Origin: Lachnospiraceae bacterium 28-4
GTDB taxonomy: Bacteria; Bacillota; Clostridia; Lachnospirales; Lachnospiraceae
DNA: 64,000 nucleotides
Direction: 5' to 3'
NCBI GenBank assembly: GCA_000403275.2
Contig: KE159598.1
Coordinates: 758,559-822,558 of the forward strand
In this document: positions 18,340-27,844 of the stretch, piece after piece
Numbering within the stretch: position 1 is the stretch's first letter
Layout: every line of letters begins with the position of its first letter
Program-made: the position numbers and the translations under genes
The notes under the pieces: model-generated
What the model was told of the DNA's origin: nothing
The model's input: only the letters and a program-made list of their open reading frames with translations
Databases searched by the model: none

Positions 18340-19455
18340 ATGCAGACGCACAGAATGAAAACAAAGGAAGTACATATTGGAGACAGGGTGATCGGAGGCG
18401 GGAATCCGATTTTGATACAGTCGATGACGAATACAAGGACAGAGGATGTTCAGGCAACGGTGGAGCAGATCCGCCGTTTGGAAAAAGCGGGCTGCGAGAT
18501 CGTCCGTTGTACGGTTCCGACGATGGAAGCGGCACTGGCGCTGGGAGAAATTAAAAAGCAGATATCAATACCATTAGTTGCGGACATCCACTTCGATTAT
18601 AAGATGGCGATTGCGGCGATAGAAAACGGAGCGGACAAGATCAGGATCAATCCCGGAAATATTGGAAGCAGGGAAAGAGTTGCTGCCGTGGTGAAAACGG
18701 CGAAAGAGAGAAATATCCCTATCCGGGTAGGCGTTAATAGCGGTTCCTTAGAAAAAGAATTGATAGAAAAATATGGAGGCGTTACGGCGGAAGGCATTGT
18801 GGAAAGCGCGTTGGATAAGGTCAGGCTGATTGAGGACATGGGATATGATAATCTGGTAATCAGCATCAAATCTTCCGATGTCCTGATGTGCATACGCGCC
18901 CATGAGGTTTTGACAGGGAAGACCGATTATCCCCTGCATGTGGGAATCACCGAGGCGGGAACGGTGTTCAGCGGCAATGTAAAATCAGGAGTAGGGCTGG
19001 GCATCATTCTCTACCAGGGGATCGGGGATACGATCCGGGTATCGCTGACAGGAGACCCGGAGGAAGAAATCCGGTCAGCCAGGCTGATCCTGGGTACTCT
19101 TGGGCTTCGGAAAGGAAGAATTGAAGTGGTATCCTGCCCTACATGCGGAAGAACGAAAATAGATCTGATCGGTCTGGCGAATCGGGTGGAGGCAATGACA
19201 ACGGAGCTTTGGGCGGAAATTATGCAGGAATATCCGTTAGGGCTTGCGCGGGATATTAAAGTGGCGGTTATGGGATGTGCGGTAAACGGCCCGGGGGAAG
19301 CGAGAGAAGCCGATATAGGAATTGCAGGGGGAATCGGAGAAGGACTTCTGATAAAAAAAGGGGAAATTATAAAAAAAGTGCCGGAAGAAGAACTCCTTTC
19401 GGTATTGAAAGAAGAATTGGTTAGTCTGTGCCGTTGTGAGGCGGCACAGGGATAG
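18340..19455 (+). CDS. ispG: 4-hydroxy-3-methylbut-2-en-1-yl diphosphate synthase
   Basis: Iron-sulfur enzyme of the MEP pathway acting on MEcPP to give HMBPP (371 aa). Cluster cysteines are in VSCPTCGR (CxxC) and [13 protein letters not shown]. The N-terminal [19 protein letters not shown] segment ([15 protein letters not shown]) and [10 protein letters not shown] are family signatures. ATG 18340 has AAGGAG upstream; earlier in-frame codons overlap the kinase gene. Its end lies 7 nt before the polC start, so the two are probably co-transcribed. It complements dxr at 11.8 kb. Confidence 0.96.
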   Translation: MQTHRMKTKEVHIGDRVIGGGNPILIQSMTNTRTEDVQATVEQIRRLEKAGCEIVRCTVPTMEAALALGEIKKQISIPLVADIHFDYKMAIAAIENGADKIRINPGNIGSRERVAAVVKTAKERNIPIRVGVNSGSLEKELIEKYGGVTAEGIVESALDKVRLIEDMGYDNLVISIKSSDVLMCIRAHEVLTGKTDYPLHVGITEAGTVFSGNVKSGVGLGIILYQGIGDTIRVSLTGDPEEEIRSARLILGTLGLRKGRIEVVSCPTCGRTKIDLIGLANRVEAMTTELWAEIMQEYPLGLARDIKVAVMGCAVNGPGEAREADIGIAGGIGEGLLIKKGEIIKKVPEEELLSVLKEELVSLCRCEAAQG

Positions 19456-19462
19456 GCGGGTA

Positions 19463-22400
19463 ATGGTGAAAAAGTTTTTTGATGTATTTCCTTTTTTACA
19501 GGTGGATGATAAAGTGAGGCAGTTTCTGGAGGAAACGGAAGTGGAGAGAGTTTCTTCTACGAAAAAGAAGGATCTTTTGCGCATCTATATGGTTAGCGGA
19601 AGACTGATCGAGAAGGAATACATATGGAAGGCGGAAAAGGGAATCGAAAAGATGCTTTCTTCCTTTCAGACGAAAGTAAAGATTTATGAAAAATATCACC
19701 TGTCTTCCCAATATAATACGGAAAAGCTAATGAATGCGTATAGAAACAGCATTCTTTTGGAGCTGCGTGAATACAGCCCCGTAGAGTATAATCTCTTTAA
19801 AAATGGCGATATTAGCTATCCCGAAGAGGACAGGATCGTTCTGACGGTAGGGGATTCCGTGCCGGCGAGAAGCCGTGGGGAGGAGTTGGGACGCATTCTG
19901 GAAAAAATATGTAACGAAAGGTGCGGATTTCAGACAAGCGTTGAAATTGCCTATAAAGAAGAAAGGTCAGAGAAGAACAGAGAAGAGGATGAGTTAAGGA
20001 TCGCAAGGCAGGTAGCCGAGATCAGCGCCAGAGCGGCGGAGGCATCCGGCGCGGAAACGGCAATCGAAGGAACTGCCTCTAAAAAGGGGATGCCGGAAGG
20101 AAAACCCGGAGAGGAACTCCCGGCCGGTTCCGGAACGGGGAAAAATGCCGAAACCGCCAGGGAAAACGAAAAGGAAAGCCGAAACGGTATACAAAGCCGC
20201 AGCAATCCGCGCATGAAAAAGGATGGAGGGAAGGCGGATTTCAAACGGTCGGTGAAAAGATCGGAGAACCCGGATGTGATCTATGGAAGGGATTTCGAAG
20301 AGGCGGCGATTCCTATCGAGGATATTATCGGGGAAATGGGACAGGTGGTGATCCGCGGAAAGATCATCAAGACCGATAAAAGGGAGATCAAAAATGAAAA
20401 AACGATTCTTTTTTACGATATTACTGATTTTACGGATACATTGACTTTTAAACTGTTTGTAAATAACGATCAGGTGGATGAGATTGGAGGAGGGCTTGCC
20501 AAAGGAAGTTTTGTGAAAGTAAAAGGGATGGCGGTGATCGATAAGTTCGATAATGAGCTGACGATCGGTTCGATCGGCGGCATTAAAAAAATACCTGATT
20601 TCACCACTTCCCGTTCGGATAACAGCATCCGCAAGCGGGTGGAGTTGCATTGCCATACGAAAATGAGCGATATGGATGGCGTATCGGAGGCAAAAGATAT
20701 TGTAAAAAGGGCTTATCAATGGGGACATCCGGCGATCGCTATTACCGATCACGGTGTTGTGCAGTCATTTCCTGATGCCAATCATGTGTGGGAGGATCTT
20801 TGGCGGGCGGAAAAGGCGAAAAGAAAAGAATCCGGAGAAGCCGTACCGGATAAGCAGGATTTCTTTAAAGTGATTTACGGGATGGAAGCTTATCTGGTGG
20901 ATGATTTGCATGAGATTGTGACGGGGCGGAAAAACCAGGGACTGGACGGTTCATTTGTCGTTTTTGATATAGAAACCACAGGGTTTTCACCTGTTCATGA
21001 CCGAATTATCGAAATCGGCGCGGTAAAGGTGGAAAAAGGAGAGATCAAAGAGCGTTTTTCTTCTTTTGTGAATCCGGATGTACCGATTCCTTTGGAAATC
21101 GAAAAGCTGACGGGAATTCATGATGGAATGGTGGTGGATGCGCCGATGATAGAGGAGGCGCTTCCTCATTTTCTGGAATTTTGCCAGGATGCCGTGCTGG
21201 TGGCCCACAATGCAAGCTTTGATATGAGTTTTATCATTGAGAATACGCACAGGCTTGGGCTGAAAAAGGAGTTTACTTATGTGGATACCGTAGGGATTGC
21301 CAGGCTGCTTCTTCCCCATCAGGCAAAACATAAGTTGGATGCGGTGGCAAAGACCCTTGGCATTTCGTTGGAAAACCATCACCGCGCAGTGGATGATGCC
21401 GAGGCAACGGCAGAAATATTTTTAAAGTTTATCCCCATGTTAAGAGAAGCCGGGGCGGACGATCTGAAGGCAATCAATGCGATGGGAGATGCCAGCCCCG
21501 ATATTATAAAAAGGCTGCCTTCTTATCATGCCATTATTTTAGCGAAAAACGATACGGGAAGGGTGAATCTGTACCGGCTGGTTTCCGAGTCGCATTTGGT
21601 TTATTACAGCAAAAGGCCGCGGGTTCCCAAAAGCCTGTTCAAGAAATACAGGGAAGGGCTGATTCTGGGCAGCGCCTGTGAAGCAGGAGAGCTATACAGG
21701 GCGCTTTTGGATGAGAAATCCGAAGAGGAGATCGCGAAGCTGGTGGATTTTTATGATTATCTGGAGATTCAGCCTACGGGAAACAATCAGTTTATGATCG
21801 CTTCGGAAAAAATTAGAAATGTAAATTCGACAGAGGATATTGAAAACATAAACAGGAGGATTGTAGAGCTTGGTGAACGGTTCAATAAGCCGGTAGTAGC
21901 GACCTGCGACGTTCATTTTCTGGATCCGGGAGACGAAGTATACCGCAGAATCATTATGGCTGGCAAAGGATTTGCAGGGGCGGACGAACAGTCCCCGCTG
22001 TATCTTAGAACGACGGAAGAGATGCTGGAAGAGTTTTCCTATCTGGGAAGCGATAAGGCCATGGAAGTAGTGGTAACGAATACGAACCGGATTGCTGATA
22101 TGGTGGAGACGATGGCCCCGGTACGGCCGGATAAGTGCGCCCCGGTCATTGAGGACAGCGATAAAACGTTGACGGATATTTGTTACAATAAGGCTCACGA
22201 AATTTATGGCGATGAATTGCCGGATATTGTGGAACAGCGTTTGAAACGTGAATTGAACTCCATCATTTCTAACGGCTTTGCGGTGATGTACATCATTGCC
22301 CAGAAATTGGTATGGAAGTCCGTAGAGGACGGTTATCTGGTGGGTTCCAGGGGATCGGTGGGGTCTTCTTTTGTGGCCACGATGGCGGGAATCACGGAGG

Positions 22401-24034
22401 TCAATCCCTTAAGCCCCCATTATTATTGCGAAAAATGCCATTACAGCGATTTTGATTCCCCGGAAGTGAAGGCATATGCGGGAAGAGCCGGATGCGATAT
22501 GCCGGATAAGGAGTGTCCGGTCTGTGGCGCTTCTCTGAAAAAAGATGGCTTTGATATCCCTTTTGAAACCTTTTTGGGATTTAAAGGGGACAAGGAGCCG
22601 GATATTGACCTTAATTTTTCCGGTGAATACCAAAGCAAGGCTCATAAGTATACGGAAGTTATTTTTGGAGCGGGACAGACTTATCGGGCGGGGACGATCG
22701 GCACGCTGGCGGAAAAAACAGCTTTCGGCTATGTGAAAAGATATTTTGAAGAGAAGGGAACGAGCAAAAGAACGAGCGAAATCAACCGGATCGTTACCGG
22801 ATGTACAGGAATACGGAGAAGTACGGGACAGCATCCGGGAGGGATCATCGTCCTGCCTCTCGGGGAAGATATCAATTCCTTTACGCCTGTGCAGCATCCG
22901 GCTAACGATATGACGACGGATATTGTTACGACGCATTTTGATTATCATTCCATAGACCACAACTTGTTAAAACTGGATATACTCGGACACGATGATCCTA
23001 CCATGATACGTATGCTGCAGGATCTTACCGGTATTGATCCGGTGAAGATTCCTTTGGACGATGCTGCGGTGATGTCTTTGTTCAAAAATACGGAGGCGCT
23101 TGGGATTATGCCGGAGCAGATCGGCGGCTGTAAGCTGGGCGCTTTGGGAATTCCTGAGTTCGGTACGGAATTTGCCATGCAGATGCTGATTGACACAAAG
23201 CCCCAGGCATTTTCGGATCTGGTACGGATTGCCGGACTGGCTCATGGTACGGATGTATGGCTGGGGAACGCCCAGACTCTGATTCAGGAGGGAAAGGCGA
23301 CGATCTCCACGGCGATTTGCACGAGGGATGATATTATGGTGTACCTGATCGGGATGGGGGTGGAAAGCTCCCTTGCTTTTACCATTATGGAGAGCGTCAG
23401 GAAAGGAAAGGGACTGAAGCCGGAAATGGAGAAGGCCATGACAGAGGCTAAAGTGCCGGATTGGTATATCTGGTCGTGCAAAAAGATCAAGTATATGTTT
23501 CCGAAGGCGCATGCGGCGGCTTATGTAATGATGGCATGGCGTATCGCATATTGCAAGATTAATTATCCCCTGGCGTTTTATGCCGCTTTTTTCAGCATCC
23601 GGGCATCCGCTTTTTCTTATGAACTGATGTGCCAGGGGAGAGAACATTTGGAAAAGGTGATGGCAGACTACAAACAAAGAATGGATACGCTGTCGAAAAA
23701 AGAACAGGATTCCTACCGGGATATGAAACTGGTGCAGGAAATGTACGCCAGAGGCTTTGAATTTATACCGATCGATATTTTTTCGGCGCAGTCCAGGAAT
23801 TTTCAGATTGTGGGGGATAAATTGATGCCTTCCCTCAACAGCATAGACGGGTTGGGGGAAAAAGCGGCAGATTCCATTGTGGAGGCGGCAAAGGACGGGC
23901 CGTTCCTTTCCAAAGATGATTTTCGCCAAAGAGCAAAGGTATCCAAGACGATCGTCGATTTGATGGGTTCTTTGGATCTGCTTGGTAATCTTCCGGAATC
24001 AAATCAAATAAGTTTATTTGATTTTGTTTCATAA
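19463..24034 (+). CDS. polC: DNA polymerase III alpha subunit, PolC type
   Basis: Replicative polymerase of low-GC Gram-positive bacteria (1523 aa). In order: an N-terminal domain with a charged low-complexity linker (about residues 170-270), an OB fold (about 290-380), a PHP domain starting VELHCHTKMSDMDG near residue 393, a DnaQ-like 3'-5' exonuclease inserted in it (FDIETTGFS near residue 498), then the polymerase core. A zinc-binding segment (YYCEKC...CPVCG) lies near residues 985-1023 and the catalytic PDIDLNFSGEYQ near 1045. ATG 19463 follows AGGCGGG; a GTG at 19436 would overlap ispG. PolC itself is strong evidence for Firmicutes. Confidence 0.97.
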   Translation: MVKKFFDVFPFLQVDDKVRQFLEETEVERVSSTKKKDLLRIYMVSGRLIEKEYIWKAEKGIEKMLSSFQTKVKIYEKYHLSSQYNTEKLMNAYRNSILLELREYSPVEYNLFKNGDISYPEEDRIVLTVGDSVPARSRGEELGRILEKICNERCGFQTSVEIAYKEERSEKNREEDELRIARQVAEISARAAEASGAETAIEGTASKKGMPEGKPGEELPAGSGTGKNAETARENEKESRNGIQSRSNPRMKKDGGKADFKRSVKRSENPDVIYGRDFEEAAIPIEDIIGEMGQVVIRGKIIKTDKREIKNEKTILFYDITDFTDTLTFKLFVNNDQVDEIGGGLAKGSFVKVKGMAVIDKFDNELTIGSIGGIKKIPDFTTSRSDNSIRKRVELHCHTKMSDMDGVSEAKDIVKRAYQWGHPAIAITDHGVVQSFPDANHVWEDLWRAEKAKRKESGEAVPDKQDFFKVIYGMEAYLVDDLHEIVTGRKNQGLDGSFVVFDIETTGFSPVHDRIIEIGAVKVEKGEIKERFSSFVNPDVPIPLEIEKLTGIHDGMVVDAPMIEEALPHFLEFCQDAVLVAHNASFDMSFIIENTHRLGLKKEFTYVDTVGIARLLLPHQAKHKLDAVAKTLGISLENHHRAVDDAEATAEIFLKFIPMLREAGADDLKAINAMGDASPDIIKRLPSYHAIILAKNDTGRVNLYRLVSESHLVYYSKRPRVPKSLFKKYREGLILGSACEAGELYRALLDEKSEEEIAKLVDFYDYLEIQPTGNNQFMIASEKIRNVNSTEDIENINRRIVELGERFNKPVVATCDVHFLDPGDEVYRRIIMAGKGFAGADEQSPLYLRTTEEMLEEFSYLGSDKAMEVVVTNTNRIADMVETMAPVRPDKCAPVIEDSDKTLTDICYNKAHEIYGDELPDIVEQRLKRELNSIISNGFAVMYIIAQKLVWKSVEDGYLVGSRGSVGSSFVATMAGITEVNPLSPHYYCEKCHYSDFDSPEVKAYAGRAGCDMPDKECPVCGASLKKDGFDIPFETFLGFKGDKEPDIDLNFSGEYQSKAHKYTEVIFGAGQTYRAGTIGTLAEKTAFGYVKRYFEEKGTSKRTSEINRIVTGCTGIRRSTGQHPGGIIVLPLGEDINSFTPVQHPANDMTTDIVTTHFDYHSIDHNLLKLDILGHDDPTMIRMLQDLTGIDPVKIPLDDAAVMSLFKNTEALGIMPEQIGGCKLGALGIPEFGTEFAMQMLIDTKPQAFSDLVRIAGLAHGTDVWLGNAQTLIQEGKATISTAICTRDDIMVYLIGMGVESSLAFTIMESVRKGKGLKPEMEKAMTEAKVPDWYIWSCKKIKYMFPKAHAAAYVMMAWRIAYCKINYPLAFYAAFFSIRASAFSYELMCQGREHLEKVMADYKQRMDTLSKKEQDSYRDMKLVQEMYARGFEFIPIDIFSAQSRNFQIVGDKLMPSLNSIDGLGEKAADSIVEAAKDGPFLSKDDFRQRAKVSKTIVDLMGSLDLLGNLPESNQISLFDFVS

Positions 24035-24046
24035 ATAGACTATAAT
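24018..24046 (+). promoter_or_regulatory. Probable promoter of the CheX-like gene
   Basis: TTGATT (24018-24023) and TATAAT (24041-24046) with a 17-nt spacer; the -35 lies within the last codons of polC. Confidence 0.55.
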
Positions 24047-24089
24047 AGTAATAATTTTATTGATTGCGACAAGTATATGGAGGGTATTT

Positions 24090-24980
24090 ATGTTTGGTCA
24101 TATTTTTGGGAGATTTCTTGTGGAGCAGAAAATGGTTTCTCAGGAGACGCTGGAAGAGGTTCTGGATGCACAGAGAAAGGTGAGGGTGAAGCTTGGTCTG
24201 ATAGCGGTCAGCGAAAAACTGCTGACGCAGGAACAGGCGGATAAGATTAACCGGAAACAGGCTCTGGAAGATAAGCGTTTCGGGGATATCGCGGTGGAAA
24301 TGGGATATTTGACGGAAAGCCAGGTCAGCCGCCTTTTACAGCTTCAGGGGAACCCCTATTTGACCTTTATTCAGGCTATGACGGAAAAAGGCGTCATGAC
24401 GCTGGAGGAGATCGAAAATGCCATCGACTTGTATCGCCGTGAAAACGGCCTTACCAATACGGATTTGGAGGCGTTTAAGAGCGGGGATATGGACAGGATG
24501 CTGCCGCTGTACGTCAGAACGGAAAATCCCTTGGTATCCGGGCTTGTAGGCGTTGCGGTACGCACAATCGTCCGTCTGATCGATAGTGAGATATCCATAG
24601 AACCTTCTTATAATTCTTATAGTTATGAGTTTGAAAATATTGCGGTGCAGGGCGTTACGGGAGATCATTCCATGCTGTTAGGGCTCGCCGGTGAGAACGG
24701 AAATCTTTTAACGATTGCCGATGTCTTTGCGAAGGAAGAATTTTCGTCCATGGATCTGTTCGCTTTTGATGCGGTATGCGAGTTCATAAACTGTATTAAC
24801 GGGCTGTATGCATCTTCTCTCAGCACGCAGGGAATCATGGTGGATATGGTTCCGCCCACTTACTATCAGGCAGGGCAGCTACGGGCACAGGACAAGCTGC
24901 TGATCGTGCCGGTCTACATAAAGAACCGCAAAATAAGAATTATAATAGCGGTGGATACCCCGATCCGGGTAGAAGCATAA
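24090..24980 (+). CDS. CheX-like phosphatase-type protein with MshEN-like N-terminus
   Basis: 296-aa cytoplasmic protein. The C-terminal domain carries D227-x3-E231-x2-N234 (DAVCEFIN) followed about 20 residues later by PP, matching the CheC/CheX/FliY active-site pattern for dephosphorylating CheY-P. The N-terminal 85 residues hold three spaced copies of a pattern seen in the MshEN/T2SSE_N fold: FGRFLVEQKMVSQETL, LGLIAVSEKLLTQEQA and FGDIAVEMGYLTESQV. That fold binds c-di-GMP in some ATPases; binding here is inference. ATG 24090 has GGAGG 6 nt upstream. A CheY-like gene follows 63 nt later. Confidence 0.75.
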   Translation: MFGHIFGRFLVEQKMVSQETLEEVLDAQRKVRVKLGLIAVSEKLLTQEQADKINRKQALEDKRFGDIAVEMGYLTESQVSRLLQLQGNPYLTFIQAMTEKGVMTLEEIENAIDLYRRENGLTNTDLEAFKSGDMDRMLPLYVRTENPLVSGLVGVAVRTIVRLIDSEISIEPSYNSYSYEFENIAVQGVTGDHSMLLGLAGENGNLLTIADVFAKEEFSSMDLFAFDAVCEFINCINGLYASSLSTQGIMVDMVPPTYYQAGQLRAQDKLLIVPVYIKNRKIRIIIAVDTPIRVEA

Positions 24981-24983
24981 TAT

Positions 24984-25006
24984 ACTTTAGCATCAGTAAA
25001 GTTTTT
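24984..25006 (+). terminator. Weak hairpin between the CheX-like and CheY-like genes
   Basis: ACTTTA / TAAAGT stem of 6 bp, 7-nt loop, followed by five T. It could be a partial terminator setting the ratio of the two proteins. Confidence 0.3.
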
Positions 25007-25043
25007 CAGGGCGGTCAAAGGATGGAAATGAGGAGGAATAATT

Positions 25044-25409
25044 ATGGCTAAGGTTTTGATAGTAGATGATTCGAGAACATCGCGTAAGATTTTGAAAGAG
25101 ATTTTGAAAGTGGGAGGGCATGAGATCCTCGGAGAAGCGTCCAACGGCGAGGAGGGAGTTATCCTTTATAAAGAGTGTAAGCCGGATGTGGTTACAATGG
25201 ACATTACGATGCCTAATATGAACGGATTGGAAGCGCTGATGTGCATCAAAAAAGAAGATGGGAACGCCAAGGTAATTATGATAACGGCAGCGGGGCAGAA
25301 AGAGAAGATGGTACAGGCGATCAAAGAAGGTGCGGACGATTTTATTACCAAGCCTTTTGATGCGGATCAGATTTTGGGCGCAATAAAACGAGTGCTGAAA
25401 AGTGATTAG
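25044..25409 (+). CDS. Single-domain response regulator, CheY-like
   Basis: 121-aa receiver with no output domain. The acidic pocket is in VDDS (Asp8, Asp9), the phospho-acceptor is Asp53 in VVTMDITMPNMNG, the conserved Thr is in MITAAG and the Lys in TKPFD. Such stand-alone receivers bind the flagellar switch or other partners when phosphorylated. Adjacency to a CheX-like gene supports a phosphorylation/dephosphorylation module. RBS is GAGGAGG. No flagellar gene is in the window, so its target is open. Confidence 0.92.
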   Translation: MAKVLIVDDSRTSRKILKEILKVGGHEILGEASNGEEGVILYKECKPDVVTMDITMPNMNGLEALMCIKKEDGNAKVIMITAAGQKEKMVQAIKEGADDFITKPFDADQILGAIKRVLKSD

Positions 25410-25452
25410 AAACAGATATAGAGAAAAATTTGGAGAAAAATAAAAAAAACAC

Positions 25453-25481
25453 TTGCATTATTTGTTGTTTTATAATAAAAT
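25453..25481 (+). promoter_or_regulatory. Probable promoter of tRNA-Glu
   Basis: TTGCAT (25453-25458), 17-nt spacer, TAAAAT (25476-25481), 55 nt before the tRNA. Confidence 0.5.
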
Positions 25482-25536
25482 AAGCAGGTCGGCAAATGAA
25501 TAAAGCAAGAAGAAAGTTTTATTTATTTGCATATAT

Positions 25537-25608
25537 GGCTCGTTGGTCAAGCGGTCAAGACGCCGCCCTCTCACGGCGGAAACAGGGGTTCGATTCCCCT
25601 ACGAGCTG
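25537..25608 (+). tRNA. tRNA-Glu, anticodon CTC
   Basis: Full cloverleaf of 72 nt. The acceptor GGCTCGT pairs with ACGAGCT (one G-U at the end), the anticodon stem is CCGCC/GGCGG with loop CTCTCAC, and the T-loop is GTTCGATTC. The anticodon CTC reads GAG. No CCA is encoded. It is the chromosomal anchor of the degraded insertion region that follows. Confidence 0.95.
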
Positions 25609-25643
25609 TTGACTGTTTAAGTACAGCCCAACCCTAAATAAAC

Positions 25644-25683
25644 GCTGAAAATACTGTAAATATGGTATTTGTGGCGTTTTTTT
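25644..25683 (+). terminator. Hairpin with T run downstream of tRNA-Glu
   Basis: AACGC..AAATAC pairs with GTATTT..GCGTT across a 10-nt loop, followed by seven T. It is the likely end of the tRNA transcript. Confidence 0.55.
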
Positions 25684-26183
25684 AATTATATTTTATATCA
25701 GACCGTTATAAACTGTTTTAGATCGTTTCAGAACAAAATAATGTGGGTATTTTGTGGGTATAACTTTAAAATTTTATTTTATTTTGTGAATTTAAGAAGG
25801 AATGTTAATTTATATGTTTTTTTAAGATTTGATATAAATATAGAAATGTAAACCATTTTCATGCTACAAATAATTTTTCTAATTTTACTGTTAATATACA
25901 TACGGATTCTGATGAAAATTTATTTGAAGTAGATGTTCACAAATTAGTCTCATAATTTTACCTGATTCAGTTATGGTAATAGAAAGTTGGGCGATTAGTC
26001 TTAATACCACATGGTATGGTATAGCGTTTATAAAATGTTACTATACTATTTATTATGACAAACATTAGATAATATAATGAAGAAACAGAGAAAATTAAAG
26101 GCAATGAAATTAGATATTCAAGAAGTTGGTTGTATTTCTGAATTTCACGGGATATAATGATTTTAAGAGTGGAGGTGAATATT
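25684..26183. other. AT-rich degraded DNA, no intact gene
   Basis: A 500-nt stretch with much lower GC than its surroundings. Only scraps are visible. One is an open stretch near 25850-25951 reading ...FTVNIHTDSDENLFEVDVHKLVS and a stop, which looks like the eroded C-terminus of a lost gene. Another is a 26-codon frame near 26078. The paired words GTGGGTATTTTGTGGGTATAAC near 25742 are near-direct repeats of the kind found next to integrase attachment sites, but no core site could be defined. Confidence 0.4.
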
Positions 26184-26717
26184 ATGGATGCATTGAGAAA
26201 AGATAAAATTTATACGATAGATGATATTTATGCGCTACCAGATGGGGAACGAGCTGAGTTGATTGATGGAAAAATTTATTATATGGCTCCGCCGAATACA
26301 AAACACCAAACACTTGTGATGGATTTATCTTATCAAATAAAAGACTATATCAAGCATAATAAGGGAGAATGTAGTGTATTTCCAGCTCCGTTTGCTGTAT
26401 TCTTGAATGAAAATGATAAAAGTTATGTGGAGCCTGATATTTCTGTTATTTGCGATAAGAATAAGATTACGGATAAAGGATGCAATGGTGCGCCTGATTG
26501 GGTGATTGAAATTGTTTCACCATGTAGTAAGCAGATGGATTATTATAAGAAGTTGTTTAAGTATCGGACTGCAGATGTTAGAGAATACTGGGTAGTAGAT
26601 CCTGAAAGAAATCTTGTGACAGTATACGACTTTGAAAAAGATAGCATGGAAGAATATTCTTTCGATAAAGCTATACCAGTTGGAATTTATGAAGGATTCT
26701 CATTAAAAATAGAATAG
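26184..26717 (+). CDS. Uma2-family (DUF820) putative restriction-endonuclease-fold protein
   Basis: 177-aa protein with the Uma2/PD-(D/E)XK pattern: YTIDDIYALPDGERAELIDGKIYYM at the N-terminus, then YVEPDISVICDKN with the catalytic-type Asp and, after a spacer, WVIEIVSPCSKQMDYYKK with Glu and Lys. The family is widespread in mobile or expanded form and its function is mostly unproven. ATG 26184 is preceded by GGAGGTG at 6 nt; the upstream ATG at 26157 lacks a site. It is the only intact gene in the AT-rich island after tRNA-Glu. Confidence 0.85.
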   Translation: MDALRKDKIYTIDDIYALPDGERAELIDGKIYYMAPPNTKHQTLVMDLSYQIKDYIKHNKGECSVFPAPFAVFLNENDKSYVEPDISVICDKNKITDKGCNGAPDWVIEIVSPCSKQMDYYKKLFKYRTADVREYWVVDPERNLVTVYDFEKDSMEEYSFDKAIPVGIYEGFSLKIE

Positions 26718-26800
26718 ATTTTAAATAAGAGACATAGTAGCTAAGAAGAGCATTTGGAAAATAAATTTTCAGATGCTCTTTTGTGTAACAGTCTTTAATA

Positions 26801-26819
26801 CCCCCTGCTATGCAGGGGG
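26801..26819. repeat. Hairpin at the left end of an IS200-like element
   Basis: CCCCCTGC-TA-TGCAGGGGG, a near-perfect palindrome about 85 nt before the IS200 transposase remnant. Subterminal hairpins of this type are recognised by TnpA in IS200/IS605 elements; the assignment rests on position. Confidence 0.5.
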
Positions 26820-26900
26820 ACAACAGCTGCTTTAGCTTATAGTAAAAAAACTCCAATGCCATAATGACGTTGGTTCGCCAACCGAGTTAATAGCAAAGGA

Positions 26901-27296
26901 GGTAGTCCAAATGGACAACTAAAACAGGATATAGCCAATATTCTCAGTACATTAAGCAAGCGTAAAGGAGTAGAGATCATTGAAGCAGAGATATGTCCGG
27001 ATCATGTACATATGCTGGTGAGGATACCACCAAGTATGAGCGCATCAAGCTTTGTGGGATATCTGAAAGGGAAAAGCACGCTGATGATATTTGAAAGGCA
27101 TGCAAACCTAAAGTATAAATATGGGAACAGACATTTCTGGAGCAGGGGTTATTATGTGGATACTGTAGGGAAAAATGCGAAAAAAATACAAGAGTATATT
27201 CAGAAGCAATTAAAAGAGGATCTGGAATACGATCAAATGACACTAAAAGAGTATATAGACCCGTTCACGGGTGAGCCGGTAAAACAAAGCAAATAG
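26901..27296 (+). pseudogene. tnpA: IS200/IS605-type TnpA transposase, N-terminus missing
   Basis: About 130 residues of a Y1 HUH transposase are readable from GQLKQDIANILSTL to the natural-looking end PFTGEPVKQSK. The HUH pair is in CPDHVHMLV and the domain ends with the YIQKQ helix that carries the catalytic tyrosine. Family members are about 155 aa and begin with a strand region (TKWLCKYHIVF type) that is absent here. Upstream an ATG follows GGAGG but meets a stop after three codons. It is therefore a truncated copy, probably immobile unless acted on in trans. Confidence 0.8.
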
Positions 27297-27344
27297 AAAT
27301 GACGTTGCGGCAGGCGAACCATTCTACGAGTCTTTAGATTCAGT

Positions 27345-27394
27345 GCCGGTAACAAGCCCTTATAGGGCTAGAGCAAGCCGCCGGCTAAGCCATG
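27345..27394. repeat. Right-end hairpin of the IS200-like element
   Basis: AGCCCT-TAT-AGGGCT at 27355-27369, nested in GCCGG...CGCCGGC. The position just after tnpA matches the right-end structure of IS200 elements. Confidence 0.45.
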
Positions 27395-27538
27395 GTCTTG
27401 ACTTTTGAATGCAGAATATTCATAGTATTCCAAAATCAAAGTTTAAAATTAAGAAGAAAAATAATGCAAAAGTTTCCCTGCCAGAGGACATGATGGAAAT
27501 GATTAAGAAGATCAAGAAAAAGAAAGATGATTTTTAAG

Positions 27539-27737
27539 AGAAAGAAATCTTGTTATTGTTAGAGTATTAAAGGGAACAGGACTTAGAGAATCGGAACTTG
27601 CTGGGCTTGATTTAAATGATTTGCATTTGGAAGATAATGGGCCATACATTACTGTTATGGGAAAGAGGGTATATTATACTCAGGATGCTGAATCGGTGTT
27701 AGTATCTAAGGATGCAAGTATTGGAATGAGAAATTGA
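27539..27737 (+). pseudogene. Tyrosine recombinase (integrase) fragment
   Basis: About 60 residues read as the start of a phage-type integrase catalytic domain: LVIVRVLKGTGLRESELAGLDLNDLHLEDNG then GPYITVMGKR. The GTGLRESE segment contains the first catalytic arginine of the R-H-R-Y set; the rest is missing. The frame dissolves into unrelated sequence near 27737. With tRNA-Glu 2 kb upstream, it is the likely scar of an integrated element. The stretch just before (27420-27538) shows only a short lysine-rich frame. Confidence 0.65.
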
Positions 27738-27844
27738 AGAAAAGAGAAATGAACATAATACATACTTTCGGCATGAATACGGTAGAAAATACTGTTCATA
27801 TAAATGCCTGTGTATAGATGGCTTTTATGAACATTATAAAAAAG

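Noticed and set aside
22967..23929. Long minus-strand open frame (320 codons) inside polC
   Set aside because: It is fully contained in an intact essential gene, shows no recognisable domain and has the composition of an antisense shadow.
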